DNA from: Paenibacillus_E sp052115445
GTDB lineage: Bacteria; Bacillota; Bacilli; Paenibacillales; NBRC-103111
DNA: 64,000 nt
Assembly: GCF_052115445.1 (NCBI RefSeq)
Contig: NZ_JBFRGR010000010.1
Span: 62,001-126,000 of the forward strand
Direction of reading: 5' to 3'
Below, piece by piece: positions 24,157 through 32,794 of this stretch. Under the pieces are notes generated by a model. That model saw only the letters and a list, made by a program, of their open reading frames with translations, did not search any database and was not told where the DNA came from. The position numbers and the translations under genes were made by a program. Position 1 is the first letter of the stretch, and each line of letters starts with the position of its first letter.

Positions 24157-25354
24157 ACAGATTCTTGTTTTCGTGTTGGTTGCCCCTTTGCTTACAGGCT
24201 GCTGGGATCGCCTAGAAATCGAAGATCGCGCTGTCGTCCTGGCGATTGGCATTGATAAGGCGAAGCCAGGTGATGAGAAGGAAAGCAGCAATGCTACGCA
24301 TATTCTGAACCTGGATCCAGAGGCTAACAAGGGACTCATTCGTATCACCGTCCAAATTGCTGTTCCGGGCCGCATTCCGCTAGGTGCAGGGAGCGGAACC
24401 GGCAACCCTTCTGGGGAAAAACCGGTTTGGGTGTTGACCAGCGTCGGATATACCATTGATGACGCATTATTGAATCTTCAGCAACAGCTCGCAGATAAGT
24501 TGTTTTTTGGCCATTTACGGGTCATCGTGATTTCGGAAGTTGTAGCCAAAAAAGGGATCGAGAATGAAGACGACTTCTTTCGGCGTCAACCTCAGGTCAG
24601 AAGAACCGTTTGGATGGTCGTATCCAAAGGAAACGCAGCCGACATCATTAAAGCCAATCCGCAATTAGAGCGCGTTCCGACTTTATATTTGCTCGCTACA
24701 CTGGAACATTCTAGAGAAAGGGGCACTCTGCCCAACATTTTCATGGGTGTCTTTTTAAGTGCGAATTCTGCCAAGGGGCAGGAAGGGATGCTTCCTTATA
24801 TGGAATTAAAGAAGGAATCGAACATTGAGCTTGCTGGGATGGCCTATTTTAAAAACGATAAAATGGTTGGCGTCACAACACCCTTGCAAATCGGACATTA
24901 TATGGCGATCAAACAAATCAACCCAGGGGGGTATAGTGTTATTCAGGAAATGCCAGGCTCAAAAACGTTGGTTATTTTTAAATCTACTCACCGAAAGTCG
25001 CGAATAACGACAACTATCAAAAATGGAAAAGTGCATACCATCATAAAATGTCAAATCGAAGGGGATTTAACGGAGAAATCGAATGAGAAGGTACTCATTA
25101 CAAAAGATAATTTGAAGAAGCTGGAGGAGAAAATTCAAGAAGACGCTAACGTGGGATTCGGGAAATTAATTCAGCAGACTCAGAAGGATGGCAGTGACAT
25201 TTTCGGTTTCGGTGAATATGTGCGCGCGACGCAGCCAGCCTACTGGAACAAGGAAATCAAAACCGAGGAATCATGGCATGATCAATATAAAGAGATGTCC
25301 TTCGATGTCACGGTACACGTTAAGATTAGACGAATTGGGACGAAAACCAACTAG
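24128..25354 (+). CDS. Spore germinant receptor C subunit (GerAC lipoprotein)
   Basis: This 408-residue lipoprotein has a signal peptide with lipobox LLTGC (Cys25) followed by WDRLEIEDRAVVLAIGID, the invariant start of GerAC proteins. It is exported by the forespore and anchored to the outer face of the inner membrane. The lipoyl Cys is normally needed for receptor function. The start used is GTG 24128; a TTG at 24137 is an alternative. A run encoding GAGSGTGNPSGEKP near residue 80 is a loop longer than usual in the family. The gene ends 15 bp before a small membrane protein gene. Confidence 0.92.
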   Translation: MINLWQNLIKQILVFVLVAPLLTGCWDRLEIEDRAVVLAIGIDKAKPGDEKESSNATHILNLDPEANKGLIRITVQIAVPGRIPLGAGSGTGNPSGEKPVWVLTSVGYTIDDALLNLQQQLADKLFFGHLRVIVISEVVAKKGIENEDDFFRRQPQVRRTVWMVVSKGNAADIIKANPQLERVPTLYLLATLEHSRERGTLPNIFMGVFLSANSAKGQEGMLPYMELKKESNIELAGMAYFKNDKMVGVTTPLQIGHYMAIKQINPGGYSVIQEMPGSKTLVIFKSTHRKSRITTTIKNGKVHTIIKCQIEGDLTEKSNEKVLITKDNLKKLEEKIQEDANVGFGKLIQQTQKDGSDIFGFGEYVRATQPAYWNKEIKTEESWHDQYKEMSFDVTVHVKIRRIGTKTN

Positions 25355-25369
25355 GGAAGGATTCGGCCA

Positions 25370-25570
25370 ATGATTACCTTTAACAATTACACGGTTTTGC
25401 TGCTGTTGGTCTCTGGGTTGCTAGTGTTAGTTTTCGATGTAAAAAATTATACGAAGGCCAACATGCTCAAAGAGAAAAAAGCAGCTTTATTTGCAGGATG
25501 GTTCAATATCTCTTTAGGAGTCCTTTCGTTCTTCGGCTATCTGGTGTATGAGAGGTGGTTCTGGAAATAA
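25370..25570 (+). CDS. Small two-helix membrane protein of the ger operon (CLC_0170-like)
   Basis: A 66-residue protein with two hydrophobic helices (TVLLLLVSGLLVLVF and FNISLGVLSFFGYLVYERW) joined by a basic stretch (KNYTKANMLKEKKAA). It starts 15 bp after the C-subunit gene. Small membrane proteins of this size and layout accompany germinant receptor operons in several spore formers; the family is called CLC_0170-like in annotation pipelines, from memory. It may be a receptor accessory comparable to the small D subunits of GerK-type operons. Function is not established. The last 16 bp precede the next gene's start. Confidence 0.8.
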   Translation: MITFNNYTVLLLLVSGLLVLVFDVKNYTKANMLKEKKAALFAGWFNISLGVLSFFGYLVYERWFWK

Positions 25571-25584
25571 AGGGAGGTGTATCC

Positions 25585-26403
25585 ATGCAGGTCGATGTGA
25601 AGCGTAAGCAGTCGAAGTCGATACTGACGAAAGCGAGCGGATTTCTCGAAGGCTACTCGCATACGTTAAATCCATACACGGGCTGCGCATTTGCCTGCTC
25701 CTACTGCTATGTGCGGCAAATGCCGGTGGCCTTGTTCCGCAGCGAACCCTGGGGCAGCTGGGTTGACGTGAAGGAGAACGCGCCCGCACTCCTTGCCAAG
25801 GAGCTGGCGCGGGCCAAGAGCAAAGGGCCCGTCACGATCTTCTTCTCCTCGGCGACGGACCCTTATCAGCCGATCGAGTACAAGGAGCGCCTCACCCGTG
25901 CGCTCCTCGAGGTGATGTCCGTGGCGCAGCCGGACTTCTTGTTCGTGCAAACCCGCAGCCCGCTCGTGACGCGGGATGCGGACCTGCTTCAGCTGCTCGG
26001 CGACCGCGTCCGAGTCAGCATGACGGTGGAGACGGACCGCGAGGATATCCGCCGCGCGTTCACCCCGTCCGCGCCGCCGATCGCGGCGCGGCTGGAAGCA
26101 CTACGCGAGCTCGCCGCTCGCGGAATCCCGGTGCAGGCCACGATAGCGCCAGCGCTGCCCAGCTCGGACGGCTTCGCCGAGCGGCTGGCGGGCATCGTGG
26201 ATCGGGTGTGCATCGACGATTACTTCATGGGCGATGGCAGTGGGGGAGGGCGCACGGCACGCATCGGCGTGCGCGCCATTTATGACGCGCTGGAGCTGAC
26301 CGACTGGTACAGTCGGGATGCGTATCGGCGCGTACACGAACAGCTCCTGCGGCATTTCCCGCAGGAGCGTGTCTTCATCAGCCAGGCGGGATTCCTCCCC
26401 TAA
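25585..26403 (+). CDS. SPL-family radical SAM protein
   Basis: This 272-residue protein has TLNPYTGCAFACSYCYVRQMP near residue 30, giving a CxxxCxxC motif for a 4Fe-4S cluster that cleaves S-adenosylmethionine. FFSSATDPYQPIE and TIAPALP follow. This set defines the Rv2578c-like branch of the spore photoproduct lyase superfamily. True SplB is longer, with a different N-terminal domain and a conserved C-terminal Cys that I do not see, so the function is unknown. ATG at 25585 has GGGAGGTG seven bases upstream. It is strikingly more GC-rich than its neighbours, suggesting transfer. It is 14 bp from the ger operon but probably not part of it functionally. Confidence 0.88.
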   Translation: MQVDVKRKQSKSILTKASGFLEGYSHTLNPYTGCAFACSYCYVRQMPVALFRSEPWGSWVDVKENAPALLAKELARAKSKGPVTIFFSSATDPYQPIEYKERLTRALLEVMSVAQPDFLFVQTRSPLVTRDADLLQLLGDRVRVSMTVETDREDIRRAFTPSAPPIAARLEALRELAARGIPVQATIAPALPSSDGFAERLAGIVDRVCIDDYFMGDGSGGGRTARIGVRAIYDALELTDWYSRDAYRRVHEQLLRHFPQERVFISQAGFLP

Positions 26404-26417
26404 GGGCCCGCCGATCT

Positions 26418-27374
26418 TCATTCTGTTATTGCCCCGACCGGTTGCTCATCCTGCACCTCCGTATGATCCCGGAGCCGCTGCTTAAATTCTTTAGGCGAGC
26501 ATTGATTGTATCGCTTGAACAGCTTGTAGAACTGAGCCATATTCTGAATGCCGGCTTCATAGCTAATTTCCATAATACTGAGATCCCCAGTGAGCAGGAG
26601 GCGCTCGGCTTTTTTGATACGTTTATAATTCACATAATCAATAAAGGATAGTCCCATCACTTTTTTAAAATACTTAATAAAGTAATGATAACTCAGATTT
26701 AGAATGCGGCACACATCTTCGACCGTAATCCGCTCTGTCAAATGCTCGTCGATATACGTCAGAGCTGGGCGTAAACGTGAGATGCCGGAATCCTCAGTAA
26801 GCCCAGCTAGATCACGTTTATCATTGCGCAGAAGGAGCAACAGGAGGTGCTTAATGGCAGCAACAATGGCTAGTTCATAGCCGACGGTACGCGTTTGTGA
26901 CTCCTCATGAATTTGCCGGATGAGCTGGTAAGCGTTTGCTCTAACCGTGCTATTTGAACGAAAAAGTTCATTAAACGGTTCGAGGGAATGCGTCAACTCC
27001 GAAAATAAATGCAAATAAGCGAGTGTACTCAAATCGAAATGCTGTGTCAGATCAATTTGAAATACAATTTGGTGCAGGGGCGCTTCGGAGTATTTATGTG
27101 TGCGATGGGGCTGTGAGGAACCAAGCAACAACACATCCCCTGCCTCCATAATCGTGTAGGCATCTTTCGTTTGGATGCCGAGTTGACCCTGGGTTACGAC
27201 GAGAAACTCAACTTGCTTATGCCAGTGCCAGGTCCAAGGGTCAGGCAAGCCACATTGGGGAGAGTCGTATTGGATTTCCCATATTTTCAAGAAAAGAAGC
27301 GGGTTCTGGTACACGACTTCTTCATTTCTAATTTCAGTTAAATTTGCAGGACTAAGAGTAGGGTTCATAGGCAT
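26418..27374 (-). CDS. AraC-family regulator with cupin sensor domain
   Basis: This protein of about 318 residues has a cupin-like domain in its N-terminal half (WTWHWHKQVEFLVVTQGQLGI, IMEAGDVLLLGSSQPHRTHKY) and a C-terminal AraC domain (CRILNLSYHYFIKYFKKVMGLSF, AGIQNMAQFYKLFKRYNQCSP). Such regulators sense sugars. I chose ATG at 27374, six bases from GTGAGG; the frame extends to an ATG at 27443, but that would place a TTATACT promoter-like element inside the coding region. It diverges from the ThuA-domain gene across 176 bp, which it probably controls. The 3' end faces the radical SAM gene with a gap of only 14 bp. Confidence 0.88.
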   Translation of the reverse strand: MPMNPTLSPANLTEIRNEEVVYQNPLLFLKIWEIQYDSPQCGLPDPWTWHWHKQVEFLVVTQGQLGIQTKDAYTIMEAGDVLLLGSSQPHRTHKYSEAPLHQIVFQIDLTQHFDLSTLAYLHLFSELTHSLEPFNELFRSNSTVRANAYQLIRQIHEESQTRTVGYELAIVAAIKHLLLLLLRNDKRDLAGLTEDSGISRLRPALTYIDEHLTERITVEDVCRILNLSYHYFIKYFKKVMGLSFIDYVNYKRIKKAERLLLTGDLSIMEISYEAGIQNMAQFYKLFKRYNQCSPKEFKQRLRDHTEVQDEQPVGAITE

Positions 27375-27550
27375 GGAATACCTCACTAAGCTGGACATTT
27401 TCGAATAAGATTTCGTCTCAGTAAGTATAACATTGCGAGACATCCGATGACACTATTGAATAAGAAGTAAGCACAATTCTGCCTTTCCTTGGCACTTGAG
27501 AAAACCTATACTCAGAAGTAAGAATGAATACGCTATCGTGGAGGCATGAA

Positions 27551-28291
27551 ATGATGAGTAAACCATTAAATGTAACCGTTTGGAACGAATTTCGTCATGA
27601 AAAAGAAAACGAGAAAGTCCGCGCTGNCTATCCTGATGGTATTCACACAGCCATTGGCGAGGGACTGAGCGGTTCCGTCCAAGTCGCCTATGCAACATTA
27701 GACGATCCCGAGCATGGTTTGACGGAAGAAGTCTTGAACAACACGGACGTCCTGATCTGGTGGGGGCATAAAGCACACGGCGAAGTACAAGATGAGATCG
27801 TAGCTCGTGTTCAAAAGCGTGTGTGGGCAGGCATGGGCTTAATCGTCCTGCATTCCGGCCACTTCTCCAAAGTGTTCAAAACCCTTATGGGCACATCTTG
27901 TGATCTCAAATGGCGCGAAGCCGACGAGAAAGAGCGCCTATGGGTCGTTGCTCCAGGTCATCCGATCGTGGAAGGCATTGGCGAGTACATTGATCTTGAG
28001 GCAGAGGAAATGTACGGGGAGCATTTTGACATCCCACAACCGGATGAACTTATCATGGTTTCTTGGTTCGAAGGCGGCGAAGTATTCCGCAGCGGATGTA
28101 CGTTCCATCGTGGGAACGGGAAGATTTTCTACTTCCGTCCAGGCCATGAAACATACCGTACGTACTACAATGAGCAAATCCGCCGCGTTATCTCCAATGC
28201 GGTTCAGTGGGCAGCGCCAACTACGCGCGAGTACCCGAAATACGGTAACCACAAGCCATTGGAAGAGATTAAAGCGAAGGTTAATGCTTAA
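27551..28291 (+). CDS. ThuA-domain protein (trehalose-utilisation-like)
   Basis: This 246-residue protein has the class I amidotransferase-like fold of ThuA: VTVWNEFRHEKEN at the start, DVLIWWGHKAHGEV, GLIVLHSGHFSKVFKTLMG and FYFRPGHETYRTYYNE at the end. ThuA of rhizobia takes part in trehalose catabolism through 3-keto derivatives, and related proteins often accompany sugar dehydrogenases. No such dehydrogenase is adjacent, so the substrate is open. ATG 27551 follows GGAGG by six bases. It diverges from a cupin-AraC regulator. Base 27627 is ambiguous. A good terminator lies 24 bp after the stop. Confidence 0.88.
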   Translation: MMSKPLNVTVWNEFRHEKENEKVRAXYPDGIHTAIGEGLSGSVQVAYATLDDPEHGLTEEVLNNTDVLIWWGHKAHGEVQDEIVARVQKRVWAGMGLIVLHSGHFSKVFKTLMGTSCDLKWREADEKERLWVVAPGHPIVEGIGEYIDLEAEEMYGEHFDIPQPDELIMVSWFEGGEVFRSGCTFHRGNGKIFYFRPGHETYRTYYNEQIRRVISNAVQWAAPTTREYPKYGNHKPLEEIKAKVNA

Positions 28292-28314
28292 AATCATAGC
28301 GTAGCGAAGTATCG

Positions 28315-28348
28315 AGCATGCTCCCAAATCTTTGGGGGCATGCTTTTT
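28315..28348 (+). terminator. Terminator of the ThuA gene
   Basis: AGCATGCTCCCAAA / TTTGGGGGCATGCT with a short TC loop, followed by TTTTTG. Confidence 0.88.
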
Positions 28349-28455
28349 GCTGTTATCAATGAGTTGATTTTGCTCATCTTGTGATTTAAACTTCATACAT
28401 AGTTGAGCGACCTCCTGGCCGATTAATCCTAAAAGAATAAGTAACATTGAGCGAC

Positions 28456-28496
28456 GCCTCTGGGATGACAATCATGTTATCTCAGGAGCTTTTTTG
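28456..28496 (+). terminator. Second intrinsic terminator before the AraC-ABC operon
   Basis: CTCTGGGATGAC / GTTATCTCAGGAG with loop AATCAT, followed by CTTTTTTG. The 100 bases between it and the previous terminator hold no gene I can support. It lies 30 bp before the next start codon, so it could also act as an attenuator in the leader of the AraC gene. Confidence 0.7.
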
Positions 28497-28527
28497 TCGT
28501 AACCATACCCAATAAGGAGTGAATCCA

Positions 28528-29379
28528 ATGTCAACTCAGATCGAGGATCTATATGCGATTACGCTGTTTGATGTTAAAAAAATACAATACTACTCTCGGA
28601 TCATGTTTGATTTCGATCAGCCTTATCTGACGGTATCTTACATCAAAAAAGGAGAGGTTATTACAACAGACGACGGTAAAGAGTATATAGCCAAAACCGG
28701 AGATGTTATGATTCATCGCCCCCATACGCCTTTTAATGTTATCTCACAGGAAGAAGGTGTTCATTACCTACTCAGCTTGAAAATACATGTCAGGGAAGGC
28801 GAAGATTTCTTCCAGCTGTTTCCTTTGAATAAAGTGATTAAAATTAGGGATTCCGCTCTGTATGAGAAGAAGTTCGACGAGCTTCAAGACTTATGGCAGC
28901 AGAAAAATGAGGAACTCTCTTCTATGCAGTCCGTCTTTCTAGCGCTCTTTCTGATTCATGAAATTGTAGAAAGCTCTAAAATCGGTGATAAGCGCAAATC
29001 CAGAGAGACGTTCGAGATCGCCCGATTTAATTATGCCCTGCATTATATTGAGAAAGGGCTGGAGCGCAATATTACTCGCGAGGAATTAGCGGAAATTTAC
29101 CATATGAATCCGGTCTATTTTAGCCGGGCCTTTAAACAGGTGTATGACCTAACGCCGATGCAGATGCTTCAAAAAATGCGCGTCATGCAAGCCAAACGAA
29201 TGCTGGGAGACCCCGAGAATACGATTGAATTTATTTCTCAAAAATGCGGCTTCTACGATGCGTCTCATTTCAACCGTGCTTTTCAAAAAACATTCCGCAT
29301 GTCCCCTAATCAATTTCGAAAAAGTATCAAAAGTACAAAAAGTGGAATCGCGTCTACATGGTCTGAGGATAAATTGTAA
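28528..29379 (+). CDS. AraC-family regulator of the sulfatase-ABC operon
   Basis: This 283-residue protein has an N-terminal cupin-like sensor (TVSYIKKGEVITTDDGKEYI, AKTGDVMIHRPHTPFNV) and a C-terminal AraC domain (IYHMNPVYFSRAFKQVYDLTP, CGFYDASHFNRAFQKTFRMSP). ATG 28528 follows AAGGAGTGAATCC. It precedes a binding-protein gene by 103 bp on the same strand and is the natural regulator of that transporter-sulfatase operon. The ligand is presumably a sulfated or otherwise decorated oligosaccharide released by the pathway, judging by context only. Confidence 0.9.
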   Translation: MSTQIEDLYAITLFDVKKIQYYSRIMFDFDQPYLTVSYIKKGEVITTDDGKEYIAKTGDVMIHRPHTPFNVISQEEGVHYLLSLKIHVREGEDFFQLFPLNKVIKIRDSALYEKKFDELQDLWQQKNEELSSMQSVFLALFLIHEIVESSKIGDKRKSRETFEIARFNYALHYIEKGLERNITREELAEIYHMNPVYFSRAFKQVYDLTPMQMLQKMRVMQAKRMLGDPENTIEFISQKCGFYDASHFNRAFQKTFRMSPNQFRKSIKSTKSGIASTWSEDKL

Positions 29380-29482
29380 GTTAACATAATAGTTAAATCG
29401 AAGGCATCCAATCCTCATTGCGCACCCTACACGAGCTTTCGTTCAGGAAGTAATTTTTTCAAAAATAAAGGGGGATATACCA

Positions 29483-31000
29483 TTGGTACAAAAACGGAAG
29501 TATGCTGCCTTATTCATCGGATCTGCTCTAATTGTAGAAAGTATGACGGCGTGTTCAGCTTCAAATCCGAATCCGAATAGCACAGTAACTCCTGTTGCAA
29601 CAGGAACTGCCGGGGACAAAGCTCAGACGTCGACATCCGGAGAAAAAGTTACCTTGCGCGTGATGGACTGGGCAGACAGCGAGAAGCCTTTTCGTGAAAA
29701 ATTTATCAAAGATTTTGAAGCCAAATATCCCAACATCAAAATCGAATATACGCTAATGAGCGTCGATCAGTTTCAGAATACCATTACAACCGCGATTAAA
29801 TCGGGGGATGCACCAGATCTATACCCAATACCCGGTAACATGTCATTAAGCATGGCGGTAAAGGGAGAGTGGTATCAGCCGTTAGATCCTTATATTGATG
29901 ACGCTTTCAAAAATCAATTCGCAGATGGCGCCTTTGTTGAAGGCTCGACCATGCTAAATGGGAAAGTCTATTCCATTCCGGCCCTGGCGAGTGTGCCGAG
30001 TACGCTCGTATTTTACAATAAGCAGTTGTTTCGAGATGCCGGATTAGACCCCGAAAACCCGCCAAAGACGTACACAGAATTCCGCCAAGCCGCTAAGAAA
30101 ATCACAGAAGCAGGTAAAGGCAAAGCTTTCGGTATCATCGAGGGCGGTAAACAAATCGGTCGATGGAAATTAGCGGCTATGGACTGGTCGGCACTGGGAG
30201 GCAGCGGTCTAAATCAACAATCGCCGATCAGTTTGATCACGCATGTTGCTAACTATGACAGTAAAGAAGTACTTGATGTCATGAATTTATTCAAGGGGTT
30301 GAAGGATGACGGAAGTTTCCATCCGAAGACGATGAGCATATCTGCACCTGAAGCTCGAGCATTATTTGGAGAAGGTCAAGCCGGTTTTATATTGCAAGGG
30401 GAATGGTCGATTGGCGTATGGAAACGTGACAACCCTAACTTGGACTTTGGTGTCATGGCGCCACCTGTTCCGGATGCAGGTCAGAAGGGCTTCCTGCCTA
30501 GATCCAGCTATAGTCCTTGGATTGGCATGTCCAAAACAACGAAGCATCCCAAAGAAGCTGCCCTGTATTTAAAGGAGTACTTCAATAAAGATTATCAGTC
30601 CGTGCTTGTTAAAGCGGGAGATCGCTTCTCTATTCTCAAAGAGGTCAATGAGAGCTCATCGGAAATACCACAATTCAAGCAGTACTATGACATTGCTCAG
30701 AAGTATTCGCGTTTAGTGCCTAATCCGCAAATCAGGAACCCTGAGCTTGCAAGTGTTTATGGGAATTACAAGGATGTTCAGCCAGGTGTAGGTGATATTC
30801 TCCAAGGCGTTGTTGCTGGGGCAATTAAAGAACCCAATGCTGCACTTAAACAGTTATCTGATATTGTCGATAAGTCATTAGATACAGCGATTGCTAAGGC
30901 AAAATCGGAAGGTGCGAAGGTAGATAAAAATGATTTCATTTTCTCTAACTGGAGTTCTGACAAAAATTACTCACAGCAAGATTATAAGTCAATTCAATGA
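29483..31000 (+). CDS. Sugar ABC transporter substrate-binding lipoprotein
   Basis: A 505-residue family 1 solute-binding protein. It starts at TTG 29483 after AAGGGGGATATACCA, with a signal peptide ending in lipobox MTAC (Cys24). A Ser/Thr/Pro-rich linker follows, then the binding domain (LRVMDWADSEKPFREKFIKDF, GDAPDLYPIPG, GKVYSIPALASVPSTLVFYN, AGFILQGEWSIGVW). At 505 residues it is longer than most maltose-type binders (about 400-430), closer to the LplA/YtcQ-sized group that binds larger oligosaccharides. Two permeases and a sulfatase follow. No dedicated ATPase is encoded; MsmX-type shared ATPases usually serve such systems in Bacillales. Confidence 0.93.
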   Translation: MVQKRKYAALFIGSALIVESMTACSASNPNPNSTVTPVATGTAGDKAQTSTSGEKVTLRVMDWADSEKPFREKFIKDFEAKYPNIKIEYTLMSVDQFQNTITTAIKSGDAPDLYPIPGNMSLSMAVKGEWYQPLDPYIDDAFKNQFADGAFVEGSTMLNGKVYSIPALASVPSTLVFYNKQLFRDAGLDPENPPKTYTEFRQAAKKITEAGKGKAFGIIEGGKQIGRWKLAAMDWSALGGSGLNQQSPISLITHVANYDSKEVLDVMNLFKGLKDDGSFHPKTMSISAPEARALFGEGQAGFILQGEWSIGVWKRDNPNLDFGVMAPPVPDAGQKGFLPRSSYSPWIGMSKTTKHPKEAALYLKEYFNKDYQSVLVKAGDRFSILKEVNESSSEIPQFKQYYDIAQKYSRLVPNPQIRNPELASVYGNYKDVQPGVGDILQGVVAGAIKEPNAALKQLSDIVDKSLDTAIAKAKSEGAKVDKNDFIFSNWSSDKNYSQQDYKSIQ

Positions 31001-31017
31001 CGGGGAGTTCGCGCATC

Positions 31018-31920
31018 ATGAAAACCAAGTGGAGAATTGAATTATGGTGTTGGTTATTCCTACTTCCTACTGTAGCCCTTTTCGTTCTGTTTCAAGGCTG
31101 GCCGATTGCGGCCAGCTTCTACTACGCCATGTTGGATTGGTCGGGTTTAACGTCAGATTCAACTTTTGTCGGACTACGTAATTTTGTTGACGTGGCGAAG
31201 GATCCTTATTTTTGGAATGCGTATAAAAATAGTTTTAAATTCATGTTGGGTGTCGTGCCATTAAATCTCCTTGTACCCTTAGTACTTGCCGTCGTTCTGA
31301 ATCGTCCAAGGCTTAAGGGCGCCAGCATATATCGGACGTTAATCTTCTTGCCGGTAGTCACGACGACATCGATTGTCGGTATTATCATGGTTTTCATCTG
31401 GGGCAGTGACGGAGCGGTGAATGATGCGCTTATGAAAATAGGTTGGCTCGAGACACCGATTAATTGGTTAGGCGACGCCAAATGGTCGATGTTTACCGTT
31501 ATTCTCATCTCGGTGTGGAAAAACTTAGGGATTAACATGATTTATTGGCTAGCCGGATTGCAGAGCATCCCGAAGGATCTTTATGAGGCGGCTGAAGTGG
31601 ATGGCGCAAGAGGGACCAAATTATTCGTTTATATCACGATACCTCTTCTATTGCCGATAGGAGCCGTCATCTTATTGCTAAATGTCGTCAACTCGCTGAA
31701 GGTGTTTGATTTAATTAAAACGATGACGAACGGGGGCCCCTTCTTTGCCACGGATGTTGTGTCCACGTATATTTACAGGTACGCATTTTCCAGTGAAATG
31801 GGATTGCCTCAATTGGGATATGCTTCGGCTGCGGGTCTGTTCTTTGCAGTAACGATTAGTATTCTAGCCATTATCCAATCCGTGCTGAATAAACGAATTA
31901 AAGGTCGTGCAAAATCATGA
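31018..31920 (+). CDS. Sugar ABC transporter permease (MalF/UgpA type)
   Basis: This permease of about 300 residues and six helices begins WCWLFLLPTVALFVLFQGWPI. The cytoplasmic EAA loop reads YEAAEVDGARGTKLFVYITIPLL, which docks onto the ATPase. ATG 31018 has GGGGAG upstream, though the spacing is long; an in-frame ATG at 30997 overlaps the stop of the binding-protein gene and has no site. It pairs with the downstream permease, whose start overlaps its stop (ATGA). Confidence 0.93.
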   Translation: MKTKWRIELWCWLFLLPTVALFVLFQGWPIAASFYYAMLDWSGLTSDSTFVGLRNFVDVAKDPYFWNAYKNSFKFMLGVVPLNLLVPLVLAVVLNRPRLKGASIYRTLIFLPVVTTTSIVGIIMVFIWGSDGAVNDALMKIGWLETPINWLGDAKWSMFTVILISVWKNLGINMIYWLAGLQSIPKDLYEAAEVDGARGTKLFVYITIPLLLPIGAVILLLNVVNSLKVFDLIKTMTNGGPFFATDVVSTYIYRYAFSSEMGLPQLGYASAAGLFFAVTISILAIIQSVLNKRIKGRAKS

Positions 31921-32741
31921 AGATCATTCGATTATCCATGTTTCACGTCGTCATGACTGCTTTTTGTCTCGTATGGATCTATCCGTTCTTATGGATGGTT
32001 TCAGCGTCCTTCAAAACCCAGAGTGAGTTTTTTGCAAATGGCCTTAAGCTGCTTCCGAACAGCTTTCAGATGGGCAATCTGATCAGAGCGTGGAATGAAG
32101 CGAACTTTGAGCGGTACTTTCTAAATAGTGTGGTTATCTCCATCAGCACCATCCTTATCGTACTTATCGCAACAGCAACTTGCGGCTATGTGCTTGGCAG
32201 GTATACGTTCAGAGGGAAGAAGTTGCTCTTAGGGGTACTAGTTGCCAGCATGTTTGTTCCCATGGAGTTTGCGATTATTCCGATCTATGATCTTATCAAA
32301 CATTTGGGACTGATGAACAATTTGCTTGGGGTTATTCTTGCGGAAGCGGGAGGGGCGCATATTATATTTATCCTGCTTTTCTCAACTTTCTTCAGTCAGA
32401 TTCCTAAGGAGCTGGAGGAAGCTTCCATCATGGATGGATGCGGATTTTTAAGAACATTTCTTACGATCATGCTTCCGTTATCCAAGCCCATCGTCGGCAG
32501 TGTGACGATCATGCAGTTCATTTGGTCTTGGAACTCGTTCATGATTCCTTTAATACTAACGCTCAGTTCCCCCAATCTCCGTCCTCTTGCTGTTGGATTG
32601 TATGCATTAAGGGGAGAGAACGTTGTAGATTGGACAGGGATTGCGGCTGGAGGTACGATCGCCATTCTTCCGATTATCGTTATTTTCTTGTTCTTGCAGC
32701 GCTACTTTGTAGATGGGATTGCTGGGGCAGTGAAGGGTTAA
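31917..32741 (+). CDS. Sugar ABC transporter permease (MalG/UgpE type)
   Basis: This 274-residue permease has six helices, WIYPFLWMVSASFKTQSEFF near the N-terminus and the EAA loop ELEEASIMDGCGFLRTFLTIMLPLSKP. It is translated from an ATG overlapping the stop of the first permease. With that protein it forms the heterodimeric channel for an oligosaccharide taken up by the binding protein at 29483. A sulfatase gene follows after 53 bp. Confidence 0.93.
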   Translation: MKIIRLSMFHVVMTAFCLVWIYPFLWMVSASFKTQSEFFANGLKLLPNSFQMGNLIRAWNEANFERYFLNSVVISISTILIVLIATATCGYVLGRYTFRGKKLLLGVLVASMFVPMEFAIIPIYDLIKHLGLMNNLLGVILAEAGGAHIIFILLFSTFFSQIPKELEEASIMDGCGFLRTFLTIMLPLSKPIVGSVTIMQFIWSWNSFMIPLILTLSSPNLRPLAVGLYALRGENVVDWTGIAAGGTIAILPIIVIFLFLQRYFVDGIAGAVKG

Positions 32742-32794
32742 TGAATAGATACAGCATGTACAATAACATAAGTGAAAGGCTGGTTACATAATTT

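Noticed and set aside
25585..26403. Classical spore photoproduct lyase (splB)
   Set aside because: Too short, and it lacks the N-terminal domain and the C-terminal Cys of SplB; kept as an SPL-family radical SAM protein.
27938..28471. A 177-codon minus-strand frame antisense to the ThuA gene
   Set aside because: It runs through the ThuA terminator and overlaps a conserved gene; its few protein-like residues near the start do not extend.
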